Below, in pieces: positions 43,927-52,745 of a stretch of 64,000 bases of DNA. Positions within the stretch are counted from its first letter, which is position 1. The number at the start of each line of letters is the position of its first letter. The DNA is taken from NCBI RefSeq assembly GCF_025384765.1, contig NZ_VHLL01000002.1:372001-436000 (forward strand), given 5' to 3'. Source of the DNA: Methanoculleus formosensis (GTDB lineage: Archaea > Halobacteriota > Methanomicrobia > Methanomicrobiales > Methanoculleaceae). The position numbers and the translations under genes were made by a program. The notes under the pieces are model-generated. The model searched no databases. It saw only the letters and a program-made list of their open reading frames with translations, and had not been told where the DNA came from.

Positions 43927-44205
43927 ATGAAAATGCCGTCAAAATTCAAGACATACTGCCCGTTCTGCAGGAACCACGAGGTTCACGAAGTCGTGAAGGT
44001 AAAGAAGGGCAAAGTGCGCCACTTCAACTGGATCGACCGCCAGAAGGCACGCAGGAGCACGGTGGGCAACATGGGCAAGTTCAATAAGGTGCCCGGCGGC
44101 GACAAGCCGACGAAGAAGATCAACGTCAAATACCGGTGCACGGTCTGCGGCAAGGCGCACCTCCGGCCGGGATTCAGGATCGGTAAATTCGAGCTTACGG
44201 AGTGA
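43927..44205 (+). CDS. rpl44e: 50S ribosomal protein L44e
   Basis: The 92-residue ribosomal protein starts KMPSKFKTYCPFC and has four zinc cysteines in two C-x2-C pairs (CPFC and CTVC) plus the KARRSTVGNMGKFNKVPGG segment typical of L44e. It is the first gene of the L44e-S27e-aIF2alpha-Nop10-PAC2 operon, a well-known archaeal arrangement. The 37-base spacer after the GINS gene has no clear terminator. Confidence 0.96.
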   Translation: MKMPSKFKTYCPFCRNHEVHEVVKVKKGKVRHFNWIDRQKARRSTVGNMGKFNKVPGGDKPTKKINVKYRCTVCGKAHLRPGFRIGKFELTE

Positions 44206-44211
44206 GTTGGT

Positions 44212-44400
44212 ATGGTCCGGGTAAACAGAGAGAACAGGAGCACATTCCTCCGGGTAAAGTGCCCCGACTGCGAGAACGAACAGATAGTCTTTGAGAGAGC
44301 GAGTACCGTCGTGGAGTGCACCGTCTGCGGACGTATCCTCGCAGAGCCCCACGGCGGGAAAGCTGATATAAAAGCTGAGATACTGACTGTACTTGAGTGA
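44212..44400 (+). CDS. rps27e: 30S ribosomal protein S27e
   Basis: The 62-residue zinc-ribbon ribosomal protein has [16 protein letters not shown] and [21 protein letters not shown], two C-x2-C knuckles that bind one zinc. It is 6 bases after rpl44e and co-transcribed with it. Confidence 0.96.
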   Translation: MVRVNRENRSTFLRVKCPDCENEQIVFERASTVVECTVCGRILAEPHGGKADIKAEILTVLE

Positions 44401-44407
44401 TAATTAC

Positions 44408-45187
44408 ATGAACGAGAGAGAGTGGCCCGAAGAAGGAGAACTCGTTGTCTGCACGGTCGCGGACGTCAAGGACTTTGCGGCGTTCGTGACCCTGGACGAG
44501 TACAACGAGCGTAGAGGGCTCATACCGATATCCGAGATAGCGCGGGGCTGGATCAAGTATATCCGGGACTTCGTACGAGAAGGACAGAAGGTCGTCTGCA
44601 AAGTCCTGAACGTCGACCCCGATCGCGGCCACATCGATCTCTCGTTAAAAGACGTGAACGAGCACCAGCGGCGCGAGAAGGTCCACGAGTGGAAGAACGA
44701 ACAGAAGGCCACGAAATGGATAGGGTTTGCCGCTGAGGCGGCGGGCGTGGACAGGAAGGTCATCGAGGAGGCGATCTTCCGTGAATACGGCCAGCTCTAC
44801 CCGGCCTTCGAGGATATCGTCACCACCGGCGGCGAGGCGGCGGATAAGCTGAACCTGGATGGGCCGGTCGAAACGGCACTCATCACCGTCGCGAACGAGA
44901 ACGTGAAGGTCTCGAAGGTGACGATCACCGGACACCTCATCCTGACGTCGCACCGGCCCGACGGCGTCAACGTGATCCGCCGGGCGCTCCGGAGTGCGCA
45001 ACCGAAGGTCGAGGATGTGGATATCGAGCTGATCTACGTCGGAGCCCCGAAATATCGGATAAAGGTGACTGCGCCCGATTATAAGGAAGCCGAGAAGGCG
45101 ATCGAGAAGGCGGCAAACGCCGCCGTCGGCGTGGTCGAGCGCGCCGGCGGCTCCGGCAAGTTTATCCGGAAGCAGAAGGCCGGATAA
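44408..45187 (+). CDS. Translation initiation factor 2 subunit alpha
   Basis: The 259-residue aIF2-alpha has an N-terminal S1/OB domain (GELVVCTVADVKDFAAFVTLDEYNERRGLIPISEIA), a helical middle domain and a C-terminal alpha/beta domain that holds aIF2-gamma. It helps deliver initiator tRNA to the small subunit. The serine/arginine motif region ISEIARGWIKYIRD is present in place of the eukaryotic SELSRRRIRS loop. The start ATG 44408 (MNEREW) is chosen; the TTG at 44393 lies inside the end of rps27e. Confidence 0.94.
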   Translation: MNEREWPEEGELVVCTVADVKDFAAFVTLDEYNERRGLIPISEIARGWIKYIRDFVREGQKVVCKVLNVDPDRGHIDLSLKDVNEHQRREKVHEWKNEQKATKWIGFAAEAAGVDRKVIEEAIFREYGQLYPAFEDIVTTGGEAADKLNLDGPVETALITVANENVKVSKVTITGHLILTSHRPDGVNVIRRALRSAQPKVEDVDIELIYVGAPKYRIKVTAPDYKEAEKAIEKAANAAVGVVERAGGSGKFIRKQKAG

Positions 45188-45192
45188 AAGAT

Positions 45193-45360
45193 ATGAGCAG
45201 CCGCATTCGCCGCTGTCCGCACGACCGGAGATACACGCTCTCGGATCTCTGCCCGGTCTGCGGCCGGCCGTCACGGCCGGCCCACCCGGCACGTTTTTCA
45301 CCCGAGGATAGGTACGGTAGATACAGGAGGGCCGTACGGAGATGGAACACGCCAGAGTGA
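45193..45360 (+). CDS. nop10: H/ACA ribonucleoprotein protein Nop10
   Basis: A 55-residue protein: MSSRIRRCPHDRRYTLSD, then LCPVCGRPSRPAHPARFSP and EDRYGRYRRAVRRW. Four positions (C8, H10, C20, C23) form the zinc ribbon typical of archaeal Nop10, and the PAHPARFSPEDRYGRYR segment is the family signature that contacts Cbf5 in guide-RNA pseudouridylation. It is 5 bases after aIF2-alpha and overlaps the start of the PAC2 gene by 19 bases in another frame. Confidence 0.95.
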   Translation: MSSRIRRCPHDRRYTLSDLCPVCGRPSRPAHPARFSPEDRYGRYRRAVRRWNTPE

Positions 45361-46088
45361 CCTTTTTGCGGGAGGAGGATATCGACGCCCCGGTCCTGAT
45401 CGAGGGTCTGCCCGGCATAGGCCACGTGGGAAAACTCGTCGCCGACCACCTGATCCACGAGCTCGGTGCCGAGAAGATAGGGGAGATCTCCTCCCCCCAC
45501 TTCCCGCCGCAGGTGATCGTCGACGAGCGGGGCATCACCCACCTCGCCAGCAACGAGATCTATCGCTACGAGAAGGACGGCAAGGCGGTTCTCTTTCTCG
45601 TAGGCGACGTCCAGAGCAACTCGGCAGAGGGGCACTACATCCTCGCGGAGCACTACCTCGATATCGCCCAGGACCTCGGTGTCGGGCGGATATACGCGCT
45701 CGGCGGCTACGGTGTCGGTCACCTGGTCGAGAACCCGAGGGTCTTTTCAGCCGTCAACATGGAGCATCTCCGCCCCGAGGTGGAGGCGGCCGGCGGATCA
45801 TTTGAGAACGCCAGGAGCGGCGGGATGATCGTGGGGGCTTCGGGTCTCCTGCTCGGCCTCGGCAAGGCGCGGGGGATCGAAGGGATATGCCTGATGGGCG
45901 AGACGAGCGGCTACATCGTCGACCCGAAGAGCGCCGAGAGCCTTCTCACGGTGCTCTCCCGCCTGACCGGGATCGAGGTCGACCACACCTCGCTGCAGCA
46001 GCGGGCCGGGGATATGGAGCAGATGATCGCCAACATCCAGGAAGCCGAAGAGGCCAGAGGCCGCGAAGAACTGAGTTATATCGGATAA
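45342..46088 (+). CDS. Proteasome assembly chaperone (PAC2) family protein
   Basis: The 248-residue protein matches archaeal PbaB/PAC2 family proteins: DAPVLIEGLPGIGHVGKLVADHLI at the start, RIYALGGYGVG in the middle and LMGETSGYIVDPKSAESLL late, followed by a C-terminal helix. Homologues bind the proteasome core or its regulators and may act as chaperones. It is the last gene of the ribosomal/translation operon, overlapping nop10. Confidence 0.9.
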   Translation: MEHARVTFLREEDIDAPVLIEGLPGIGHVGKLVADHLIHELGAEKIGEISSPHFPPQVIVDERGITHLASNEIYRYEKDGKAVLFLVGDVQSNSAEGHYILAEHYLDIAQDLGVGRIYALGGYGVGHLVENPRVFSAVNMEHLRPEVEAAGGSFENARSGGMIVGASGLLLGLGKARGIEGICLMGETSGYIVDPKSAESLLTVLSRLTGIEVDHTSLQQRAGDMEQMIANIQEAEEARGREELSYIG

Positions 46089-46207
46089 CGCCTCTTTTTG
46101 CGATAGATAGTCCCGGGACCTCCTGTACACGCCCGGTCGATGCGAACAAAGCAATGCTCCGGTGCGCCTTCTCCACCCGGAGGATCCGGGTTCCGGATAC
46201 AGCACGC

Positions 46208-46630
46208 CTATGCCGAGAAACCTCCTTTTCGGCAATCTGCAACAACCCTCATCAGATCGTCAAGGTCATAGCAGGAGACTCGATCGTCCTCCATCGGGCG
46301 GCGAGAGAATGTTCGTGCCACGATACAGAAATGCTCCTCGCGCCTGCCGTTCTGCCATGAGACATGGGACGCTTTCGCCCGGAGCTCCTCGAGAACCCGA
46401 TGGCCGTCCACACCGTCCTGCCATTTGCACTCGCAGAAGAGAATCTTTGATTGGTCTTCGCGGAGGCAGACGATATCGATCTCCTCACCCCGGTGCCACC
46501 AACTCCCCAGCCGTGTATAGACAAAGGGCAGGGCACCGTGCTGGTTAAAGAGTTCAAAGAGATCTGCGACGATTGCCTCAAAGAGCCTGCCCACATACGC
46601 CGCGAACCGCGGTTTGACGTACTGATCCAC
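46208..46630 (-). pseudogene. DUF234 domain fragment of an archaeal DEXX-box ATPase
   Basis: The 140-residue frame reads like the C-terminal nuclease-like DUF234 domain of archaeal DEXX-box ATPases (PF01637 plus PF03008): YVGRLFEAIVADLF, then the RGEEIDIVCL and FCECKWQDGV motifs with the D-x(n)-E-x-K pattern of a restriction-like fold. The ATPase half that normally precedes it (about 300 residues with a Walker A motif) is absent upstream, where only 70 bases separate it from the RDD gene. I interpret it as a truncated remnant; an independent stand-alone endonuclease-like domain is the alternative. Confidence 0.6.
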
Positions 46631-46700
46631 GATCAGCCCGGCACCCCCCCATCAGCCGACACGTAACCTTAAGCCCCGCGGAGGACGACAGAGAGATGAT

Positions 46701-47153
46701 ATGGTCACGCTCTACCTCGCCAGATGGGAGACCCGGTTCTGGGCCTGGCTCATCGACATCATCCTGGTAGGACTGCCCGTCTGGGCACTCTCCGACCGGC
46801 TGCCGCCCTCCTGGGAGTTCACCATAGATCCCGGGCTCATCTCGATCAGCCTCTCCTCGGTGGTTTTCTTCCTCTACTGGACACTCTTTGAGGGATACCG
46901 CGGCCAGTCCCTCGGCAAGATGGCGTTGAAGATCCGGGTCACCGGCCGTGCCGGAGAGGATATCGGGTTTGGCGCCGCAGCAATCCAGAGTTTCGGCAAA
47001 GCGTTTCTCCTGATCCCCGACTGTCTGATCGGGTGGCTCGCCATGCCGGGCTCGAAACAGCGGCTCTTCAACCGAATCTCGGGCACCGTCGTGATAGAGA
47101 CCCGCGAAGCGGAGGAGCCGGAGGGCGTCACCTACGTGAAGCAGGAGGAGTGA
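46701..47153 (+). CDS. RDD-family membrane protein
   Basis: The 150-residue protein has the RDD-type start (ARWETRFWAWLIDIILVG, with Arg and Asp in the first helix), then FLYWTLFEGYRGQSLGKMALKIRV, the family core, and about three to four membrane helices. RDD proteins are implicated in ion transport but most are uncharacterised. It stands between the DUF234 fragment and the rhodanese gene and converges with the latter. Confidence 0.85.
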   Translation: MVTLYLARWETRFWAWLIDIILVGLPVWALSDRLPPSWEFTIDPGLISISLSSVVFFLYWTLFEGYRGQSLGKMALKIRVTGRAGEDIGFGAAAIQSFGKAFLLIPDCLIGWLAMPGSKQRLFNRISGTVVIETREAEEPEGVTYVKQEE

Positions 47154-47156
47154 AGA

Positions 47157-47591
47157 TCAAACCCCGGTCACCGGGAGCCCGGCAGCCTGCCAGGCGCTCA
47201 TGCCGCCTTTGACCTCGTAAACGTTCTCAAAGCCGGCCTTCTCCATCACCTCGCGGGCGCCGGCGCTTCGTCCGCCCCGCTGGCAACAGAGGAGATACGT
47301 CCCATCCCGGTCAAGGCTCTCAAGGCGCCCGGAGAGGTGCGCCGAGTCGATGTTGATTGCGCCCGGGATATGCCCGCCGGCATACTCAGCCGGCCTCCTG
47401 ACATCGATGATGACGAATTTTGGATCCTGTTTCTTCTCTTCGATCAGGGCGGACGCTTCAGCCGGCGGCACGGTCCGGTTGATATGGTCTTGTGGAGCGG
47501 GGTTGTCTCCAACGCATCCGCCGATCAGCACGGCCGCAATAGCGCTTCCGGCGAGGAACAAAGGCGCGAACAGAGAACGGAAATTGGCCAT
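47157..47591 (-). CDS. Rhodanese-domain lipoprotein
   Basis: The 144-residue product has a signal sequence with lipobox-like AVLIGGC (Cys about 26), then a rhodanese domain: VIIDVRRPAEYAGGHIPGAINI and the active-site loop LLCCQRGGRSAGA with the persulfide-carrying cysteine. Placement outside the membrane suggests sulfur transfer or thiosulfate/cyanide handling at the cell surface; the exact role is open. Confidence 0.88.
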   Translation of the reverse strand: MANFRSLFAPLFLAGSAIAAVLIGGCVGDNPAPQDHINRTVPPAEASALIEEKKQDPKFVIIDVRRPAEYAGGHIPGAINIDSAHLSGRLESLDRDGTYLLCCQRGGRSAGAREVMEKAGFENVYEVKGGMSAWQAAGLPVTGV

Positions 47592-47646
47592 GTATCCTTG
47601 TCGCGGTCGCAGGCGTAAATAAGTATTGGTTCACCGGCCCGGTGGC

Positions 47647-48366
47647 CTAGGCGGTATCATCGTATCCAAGCGGGGCGTCATCGACGGCCATCACCGTACG
47701 GAAGGTCTCCGGTTCGTCCAGGGCAACGACCTCACCGCGGTCCACCACGGCAACCCGGGTGCAGATCGCCTCCGCCTCTTCCAGATCGTGCGTCGTAAAG
47801 ATGATCGTCGTCTTCCGCTCGCGGTTCAGCCGCCGGAGCAGATCCCAGGTCTCCCGGCGCCCGGCATCGTCCAGCCCGGCCGTCGGTTCGGCAAGGAAGA
47901 GAACCGACGGGTGCGTGAGGTATGCCCGGGCGAGCTCGAGGTGCTGCAGCATGGCGGGAGAGTAGGTCTCGACGGCGGCATCGGCATCGCCGGAGATGCC
48001 GAAGAGGTCTATGATCTCGGGGATCCTCCTCCGCCGGAGATCGTCGCCCAGGCCGTTCATCCGGGCCTGGAAGTCCAGGTTCTCCCTGCCGGTCAGCGCA
48101 GGGTCGAGCACCGATTCTCGGAGGGCGATGCCCATGCTTCTGCGGACGTCCCCGAGACCCCCGAGAACCGCGAGCGGTGAACGCTCGGCAAATCCCGGAA
48201 CCGGAAAGAGGACCGTCATGAGAAGGGAGAGCAGGGTCTGCCGGTCCTGGCCGGAGGGGCAGAGGATACCAAATATCTCTCCGCTCTTCACGTCGAACGG
48301 GATCGGGCCCCTCGCCTGGAGCCGCTCCAGATGCAGGATCAAATCTTCAACAGTAAAGGCGGTCAT
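47647..48366 (-). CDS. ABC transporter ATPase-like protein with degenerate motifs
   Basis: The 239-residue protein aligns with drug/ABC-2 export ATPases (GEIFGIL ... LDFQARMNGL ... ELARAYLTHPSVLFLAEPTAGLD ... TTHDLEEAEAICTRV) but key residues are changed: the Walker A reads CPSGQDRQTL with Arg in place of the essential Lys, the signature LSGG/YSGG is YSPAM, and the Walker B aspartate is Ala (LFLAEP). The D-loop and H-loop (TTHD) are kept. The frame is intact, so it is not obviously a pseudogene. No permease gene is adjacent. A regulatory or decaying subunit is likely. Confidence 0.75.
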   Translation of the reverse strand: MTAFTVEDLILHLERLQARGPIPFDVKSGEIFGILCPSGQDRQTLLSLLMTVLFPVPGFAERSPLAVLGGLGDVRRSMGIALRESVLDPALTGRENLDFQARMNGLGDDLRRRRIPEIIDLFGISGDADAAVETYSPAMLQHLELARAYLTHPSVLFLAEPTAGLDDAGRRETWDLLRRLNRERKTTIIFTTHDLEEAEAICTRVAVVDRGEVVALDEPETFRTVMAVDDAPLGYDDTA

Positions 48367-48770
48367 GCTCTTCTGTGCAGATGCAACCGGTCAGATTGGA
48401 CGGAGTTGCTCCCGGTCATCCACCATCCCCGAAACCTGCACCGGCCACGAACACCCCGAGATATGCGTCCGTGGGTTGTTGTCCGGCACCCGTTATCCGA
48501 TTTGGGGAAGGAACTCCGGGTTTAACATTATTTTTGGTTGCCTACATATGAATATATCTATTCCGAAATGAATATAAAATAGGTAATTTGGGGTTTCTAT
48601 TCACTATCGTCCCCTGATTTTGAGTTATCGTCGGTGAGACTTACTTTTCATCGGGCGATGGAACAGGGCGGGTCGAAGTCGCCTCGCCCGGGCGAACGGT
48701 CCCCGGGAGCCCGCCGGGGCCGTAGCCATCAAACTATTTATGGCATGACCCCGTTCGGTATGCCCGACCC
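48367..48770. other. 404-bp spacer; one promoter candidate, nothing else seen
   Basis: The first half is AT-rich around 48530-48600, with no open frame of note and no tRNA-like fold. Near the right end AACTATTTATGG (about 48729-48741) is a TATA-like element placed to start transcription about 8 bases before the DUF1614 gene. Confidence 0.4.
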
Positions 48771-49493
48771 ATGGAGACCGAACTGTCCACGATCGCGATC
48801 TTGCCGGTTCCCTTCAGCCCGGAGCAGATCCTCGTTGCGCTGGCGGTTCTCATACCGGCACTGGCCATATTCAACCTGCTCCTCATCACCGCAGGAGCCT
48901 TCGAGTCGATCGGGCTCCGGCTCTACCAGGCGATGCTGGTGACCGTCGGGGCGCTGCTCGGGAGCCTGATCGATATCCCGCTCATTACATTAGGAGAAGA
49001 TCTCATCGCGGTCAACGTAGGCGGAGCGCTCATCCCCCTCTTCGTAACGCTTGAGATGGTCGGGCGGGGCCGGGTCTCGTGGGCGAAGTCCCTCGCTGCC
49101 GTCGTCCTGGTCTCGCTCGTCGCCTACGCCGCTGCAACGCCTGTTCCCGGCCTCGGGATCACGATGCCGTTCTACGTCGCTCCGCTCGCAGGCGCCGTAA
49201 CCGGCCTCCTCCTCGCCCGCGGGTGCCGCACCGCCCCGGGCCTCGCCTACGTCGGGGGGACGATGGGCACCCTCTTCGGGGCCGACCTCTTCAACCTCGC
49301 AAACCCCGACGTCCTCTCGGCGCTGACCGCGGACGGGCCGACCGTCCTCTCCATCGGGGGCGCGGGGATCTTCGACGGCATCTTCGTCACCGGCATCCTC
49401 GCCGTCCTGTCTGCAACGTATGCGGGGAGGGGGCTCCGGAAGAAGGGGGGCGTCTGCCCGCAGGAGGAGGGGGAGTGGGGGGGCGCGAAGTGA
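48771..49493 (+). CDS. DUF1614-family membrane protein
   Basis: The 240-residue membrane protein has about seven helices. DUF1614-like features are GSLIDIPLITLGEDLIAVNVGGALIPL and VGGTMGTLFGADLFNLANP, with conserved Asp/Gly/Asn in membrane loops. The tail is charged (KKGGVCPQEEGEWGGAK). Function is unknown. It converges with asnB across 28 bases. Confidence 0.8.
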   Translation: METELSTIAILPVPFSPEQILVALAVLIPALAIFNLLLITAGAFESIGLRLYQAMLVTVGALLGSLIDIPLITLGEDLIAVNVGGALIPLFVTLEMVGRGRVSWAKSLAAVVLVSLVAYAAATPVPGLGITMPFYVAPLAGAVTGLLLARGCRTAPGLAYVGGTMGTLFGADLFNLANPDVLSALTADGPTVLSIGGAGIFDGIFVTGILAVLSATYAGRGLRKKGGVCPQEEGEWGGAK

Positions 49494-49521
49494 GCGACTC
49501 ACACCCGGGCGCAGAGAATCC

Positions 49522-51327
49522 CTACGGGTCAAACTGCCGCAGCCACATCTCCGCGCAGGCTATCCGCCAGAACTCGGTGGAGTATGGGCTCTTCCCCTCG
49601 AGGAACTCCCGGTAGTTTTCGAGCACCCGCTCCGCGTCCCAGTAGGGCCGCTCTCGGAACTCCGGCGTTGAGAAGAGGTCGAGGATACGCGGTGCAAGTT
49701 CGCCCTTCATCCAGACCTCCTCGGGGGTGACGAACCCCATCTTGTCCATCCTGCACCGGACGGCGTCCGGGACCAGCCCCCGGATCGCCTGCCGGAGGAC
49801 GTACTTCGTGACGCCGCCGCGGATCTTCTGGTCGAGCGGGAGCGCCGCGAGGTGCTCCACCAGCCGGTAATCGAGGAACGGAACCCGCGCCTCGACCGAG
49901 AAGGCCATCGAGTTCCTGTCCTCCCAGTGCAGCAGGAGGGGGAGGTTCGACGCCGTGACCTCCCGTTTCAGCACCTCCTCAAGCGACCCCGCATACCGGA
50001 GAACCTCCGGCGCGTCCCCCCGGAGGAGTCCCCGGCGCTCCGAGCGGACCCGGGACTGGGCAGCCGCCCACGAGAAGAAGGACCGGTGACGACGGGCGCT
50101 CCCGACCCCCTCCCGGAGAGCCGCGAGGACGTCTCCGCGCCGGAGGAGGCCCCGGATATACGGCGCCTGGTAGGCGATGTAGCCGCCGAGCTGCTCGTCG
50201 GCGCCCTGCCCGTCGAGGACCACCTTCACCTCGCCGCTCGCGAGGCGCATCACGCAGTACTGGGCGTATATCGAGAGGGACGCAAACGGCTCGTCCTGCA
50301 TGTAGAGTAACCGCTCGATGTCCTCCCAGAGCCCGTCCGTCCCCGGTGTCGTCCGGCGGCTCGCGACGTCCGTCGCCGCGACCACCGTATCGATATACCG
50401 GCTCTCGTCGAACAGGGGGTCGTCAAACGAGACCGAGAACGTCTTCTGCCGTTCGCCGACGCTCTCCGGGCTCTCCGCCAGGAGGAGGCCGTTTATCAGG
50501 GCGGTGACCGTCGAGGAGTCGATCCCGCCCGAGAGGCAGGTCCCGACAGGGACGTCGCTTCGGAGCCGGAGCCGGACGGCGTCGGTCAGGAGAGCGCGGA
50601 CGCTTTGTGCTGCGGCCTCGTCGTCGGCCCCGCCCGGGGCGCCGCTCACCGCGAAGTCCCAGTAGCGTTTCGGCTCCCCGACGCCCTCCTCGGAGACGAC
50701 GACCGTATGGGCCGGCGGGAGCTGGAAGACGCCGTCATACATCGTCTCTCCCGTGTGATCCGCAACCCCCCACGCAAGGAACGTCGAGAGCATCCGGTCG
50801 TTCGGCTGTCGGCCGACGTCGGGATGCGCCCGGAGTGCCTTGATCTCTGACGCAAAGAGGAACGATCCATCGATCAGGGTGTAGTAGAACGGCTTGACGC
50901 CCAGGCGGTCTCGGGCACAGAAGAGTTCGCGGCGGCGTCCGTCCCAGAGGGCGAACGCCCACATCCCGTTGAACCGGGCGAGGCAGTCCCGCCCCCACTC
51001 CTCATAGGCGTGCAGGATCACCTCCGTATCGGTTGCGGAAGCGAAACGATGGCCGGCGGCAGAGAGTTCCTCCCGGATCTCAGGATAGTTGTAGATCTCG
51101 CCGTTGAAGACGATCTGAAGCGTGCCGTCCTCGCTTCCCATCGGCTGGCGGCCCTCATCGGAGAGATCGATGATCGCGAGACGGCGATGGGCAAGGCCGA
51201 TCGGCCCGGAGAAGAACGTTCCTTCGCCGTCGGGACCGCGATGGGCGAGCCTCTCCGCCATCGCCCCGACGAGGGCCGGATCCGCATCCTCCCCGTTCAG
51301 GGCAAACTGCCCGGCGATACCGCACAT
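49522..51327 (-). CDS. asnB: Asparagine synthase (glutamine-hydrolysing)
   Basis: The 601-residue enzyme converts aspartate to asparagine with glutamine and ATP. The N-terminal Ntn glutaminase domain starts with MCGIAG (catalytic Cys2) and has HRGPDGEG and FNGEIYNY; the C-terminal synthetase domain has the PP-loop SGGIDSSTV and VLDGQGADEQLGGY. Length is typical of AsnB. Because it is a stand-alone gene it could also serve in surface glycan amidation, but the motifs fit the primary enzyme. It is 18 bases downstream of the carboxymuconolactone decarboxylase-like gene on the same strand. Confidence 0.92.
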   Translation of the reverse strand: MCGIAGQFALNGEDADPALVGAMAERLAHRGPDGEGTFFSGPIGLAHRRLAIIDLSDEGRQPMGSEDGTLQIVFNGEIYNYPEIREELSAAGHRFASATDTEVILHAYEEWGRDCLARFNGMWAFALWDGRRRELFCARDRLGVKPFYYTLIDGSFLFASEIKALRAHPDVGRQPNDRMLSTFLAWGVADHTGETMYDGVFQLPPAHTVVVSEEGVGEPKRYWDFAVSGAPGGADDEAAAQSVRALLTDAVRLRLRSDVPVGTCLSGGIDSSTVTALINGLLLAESPESVGERQKTFSVSFDDPLFDESRYIDTVVAATDVASRRTTPGTDGLWEDIERLLYMQDEPFASLSIYAQYCVMRLASGEVKVVLDGQGADEQLGGYIAYQAPYIRGLLRRGDVLAALREGVGSARRHRSFFSWAAAQSRVRSERRGLLRGDAPEVLRYAGSLEEVLKREVTASNLPLLLHWEDRNSMAFSVEARVPFLDYRLVEHLAALPLDQKIRGGVTKYVLRQAIRGLVPDAVRCRMDKMGFVTPEEVWMKGELAPRILDLFSTPEFRERPYWDAERVLENYREFLEGKSPYSTEFWRIACAEMWLRQFDP

Positions 51328-51345
51328 GCTCCGGATACCAGGAGG

Positions 51346-51798
51346 TTATCTATCAGAACAGGTCTTATCCAGGCCCGTGCCGTTGATGTCGCAGGAGGGG
51401 CAGGGAGCCGAACCCGTGCCGTTCACTACCCGGTAGGCGTCCGCGAGGACTGCGGAGTTCGCGAGCATCCCCGCGATCAGGATCACCTCGAGGATCTCAG
51501 CCCGGGTCGCGCCCTTCGCCATCGCGGACTGCAGGTGATACTCCACGCAATGGCTGCACTTGAGGGCGGCGCCCACCGCGAGGCTGATCAACTCGATCAT
51601 CTTCGGTTCGAGCTGGCTGGTCTCGACGACGGCGCCCTTGTAGAGGAGGTGTGAGATGAGGATCTCGGGGCGTTCCGCCATCCGCTCAAAGATCAGGGGG
51701 ACCCGGCCGTACTCGTTCTCGATCTCCCGGAGGAGGTCCTCCGCGAAGACGTCCGACCCCCGCTCCACAACCTTCGTGAGTACTTTCTCGAAATCCAT
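51346..51798 (-). CDS. Carboxymuconolactone decarboxylase family protein (AhpD-like)
   Basis: The 150-residue helical protein has the AhpD-type C-x2-C in ALKCSHCVEYHLQSAMAKGATRAEILEVI, the redox-active motif of the family, and a second cysteine group near the C-terminus (SAPCPSCD). AhpD-like members reduce thiols or peroxides, so a redox role is likely. It is 5 bases downstream of mmp7 on the same strand and thus probably part of the methanogenesis marker operon. Confidence 0.85.
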   Translation of the reverse strand: MDFEKVLTKVVERGSDVFAEDLLREIENEYGRVPLIFERMAERPEILISHLLYKGAVVETSQLEPKMIELISLAVGAALKCSHCVEYHLQSAMAKGATRAEILEVILIAGMLANSAVLADAYRVVNGTGSAPCPSCDINGTGLDKTCSDR

Positions 51799-51803
51799 CG
51801 CAT

Positions 51804-52745
51804 CTACACCAGTATTCTTGTCTCCGAGAATGGTTTAATCCGGATCAATATGTAGTTGCGCATCCTCGACGGCGTGACGTCGGCGATATCACCGACCGTC
51901 ACCCCTTCGGCGACAGGAAGCGACCGCACGTCGTCGGCATACGAATCGTAGGGGAGCTTCACCCGGAGCCCCTCCATCTGGGCGGTCACCGGCGTCGGGT
52001 GCGTGAGCATGCTGACCTCGTGGATCTGCTCCTCGATGATTGCCATCAGGCGGGGCGGGAAGACGGAGAGCGGGTCTTTTGCGAGAGCGTCCCGCCGGGC
52101 GTCCAGGACGCGGGAGACCTCGTCCACCAGTTCATCGAGTTTCCCGAGCTCCTCGGGGCGCTTGAACCGGTGCATGATCCTGCCGATCCCGCCCACGTAT
52201 CCCTCGACGGGCGGGTCGATCACCCGCATCAGGGCCTCGCGGTCGGGCGCGCCGGTCACCACGATCGGCACATCGATCTCCCGGCGGATCGCCGGGAACT
52301 TCTTCCGGATGCACTCCTCGAAGTTGCCGAGCGCGTAGACGGCGAGATCGTGCTCGTTGATGACGTCCCGCTCCTCGTCGTTCAAGTTTGCAATCCGTTT
52401 CCCGAACCCTCTCGCGAGCCCGACCATGTTGGTCTTCGCGCCCGACCGCCTGAGATACTCGGCGATATCGCAGGAGATGTGAGGGAGGTGATGGATCTCA
52501 AGGCTCGGGCTCACGACGGCGATCTCCGTCCCGACGAGGGGCGCCTCGACCACCTCGCCGGCGAGTGGTTTTGCGATCCTGCGTATCAACTCGATATCGT
52601 CGCGCGGCACGAACGACTGGAGCACGACGTCCTGGGCCATGACGTGCTTCTGGACGATGTAACCCCCGAGGTCGTCGATCAGGTCCATGATCTCGTCGTG
52701 CCGGTAGACGCCTCCCTTGTAGGTCACCGGCACCAGTGTCGTCAT
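51804..52745 (-). CDS. mmp7: Methanogenesis marker protein 7
   Basis: The 313-residue protein matches methanogenesis marker 7, found only in methanogens and relatives. Recognised parts are the start (LVPVTYKGGVYRHDEIMDLIDDLGGYIVQKHVM), the AEYLRRSGAKTNMVGLARGFGKRIA segment and the C-terminal TVGDIADVTPSRMRNYILIRI. Mmp7 has been found with McrC, Mmp3 and Mmp17 in the activation complex of methyl-coenzyme M reductase. Its start overlaps the end of mmp17 by 4 bases. Confidence 0.92.
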   Translation of the reverse strand: MTTLVPVTYKGGVYRHDEIMDLIDDLGGYIVQKHVMAQDVVLQSFVPRDDIELIRRIAKPLAGEVVEAPLVGTEIAVVSPSLEIHHLPHISCDIAEYLRRSGAKTNMVGLARGFGKRIANLNDEERDVINEHDLAVYALGNFEECIRKKFPAIRREIDVPIVVTGAPDREALMRVIDPPVEGYVGGIGRIMHRFKRPEELGKLDELVDEVSRVLDARRDALAKDPLSVFPPRLMAIIEEQIHEVSMLTHPTPVTAQMEGLRVKLPYDSYADDVRSLPVAEGVTVGDIADVTPSRMRNYILIRIKPFSETRILV

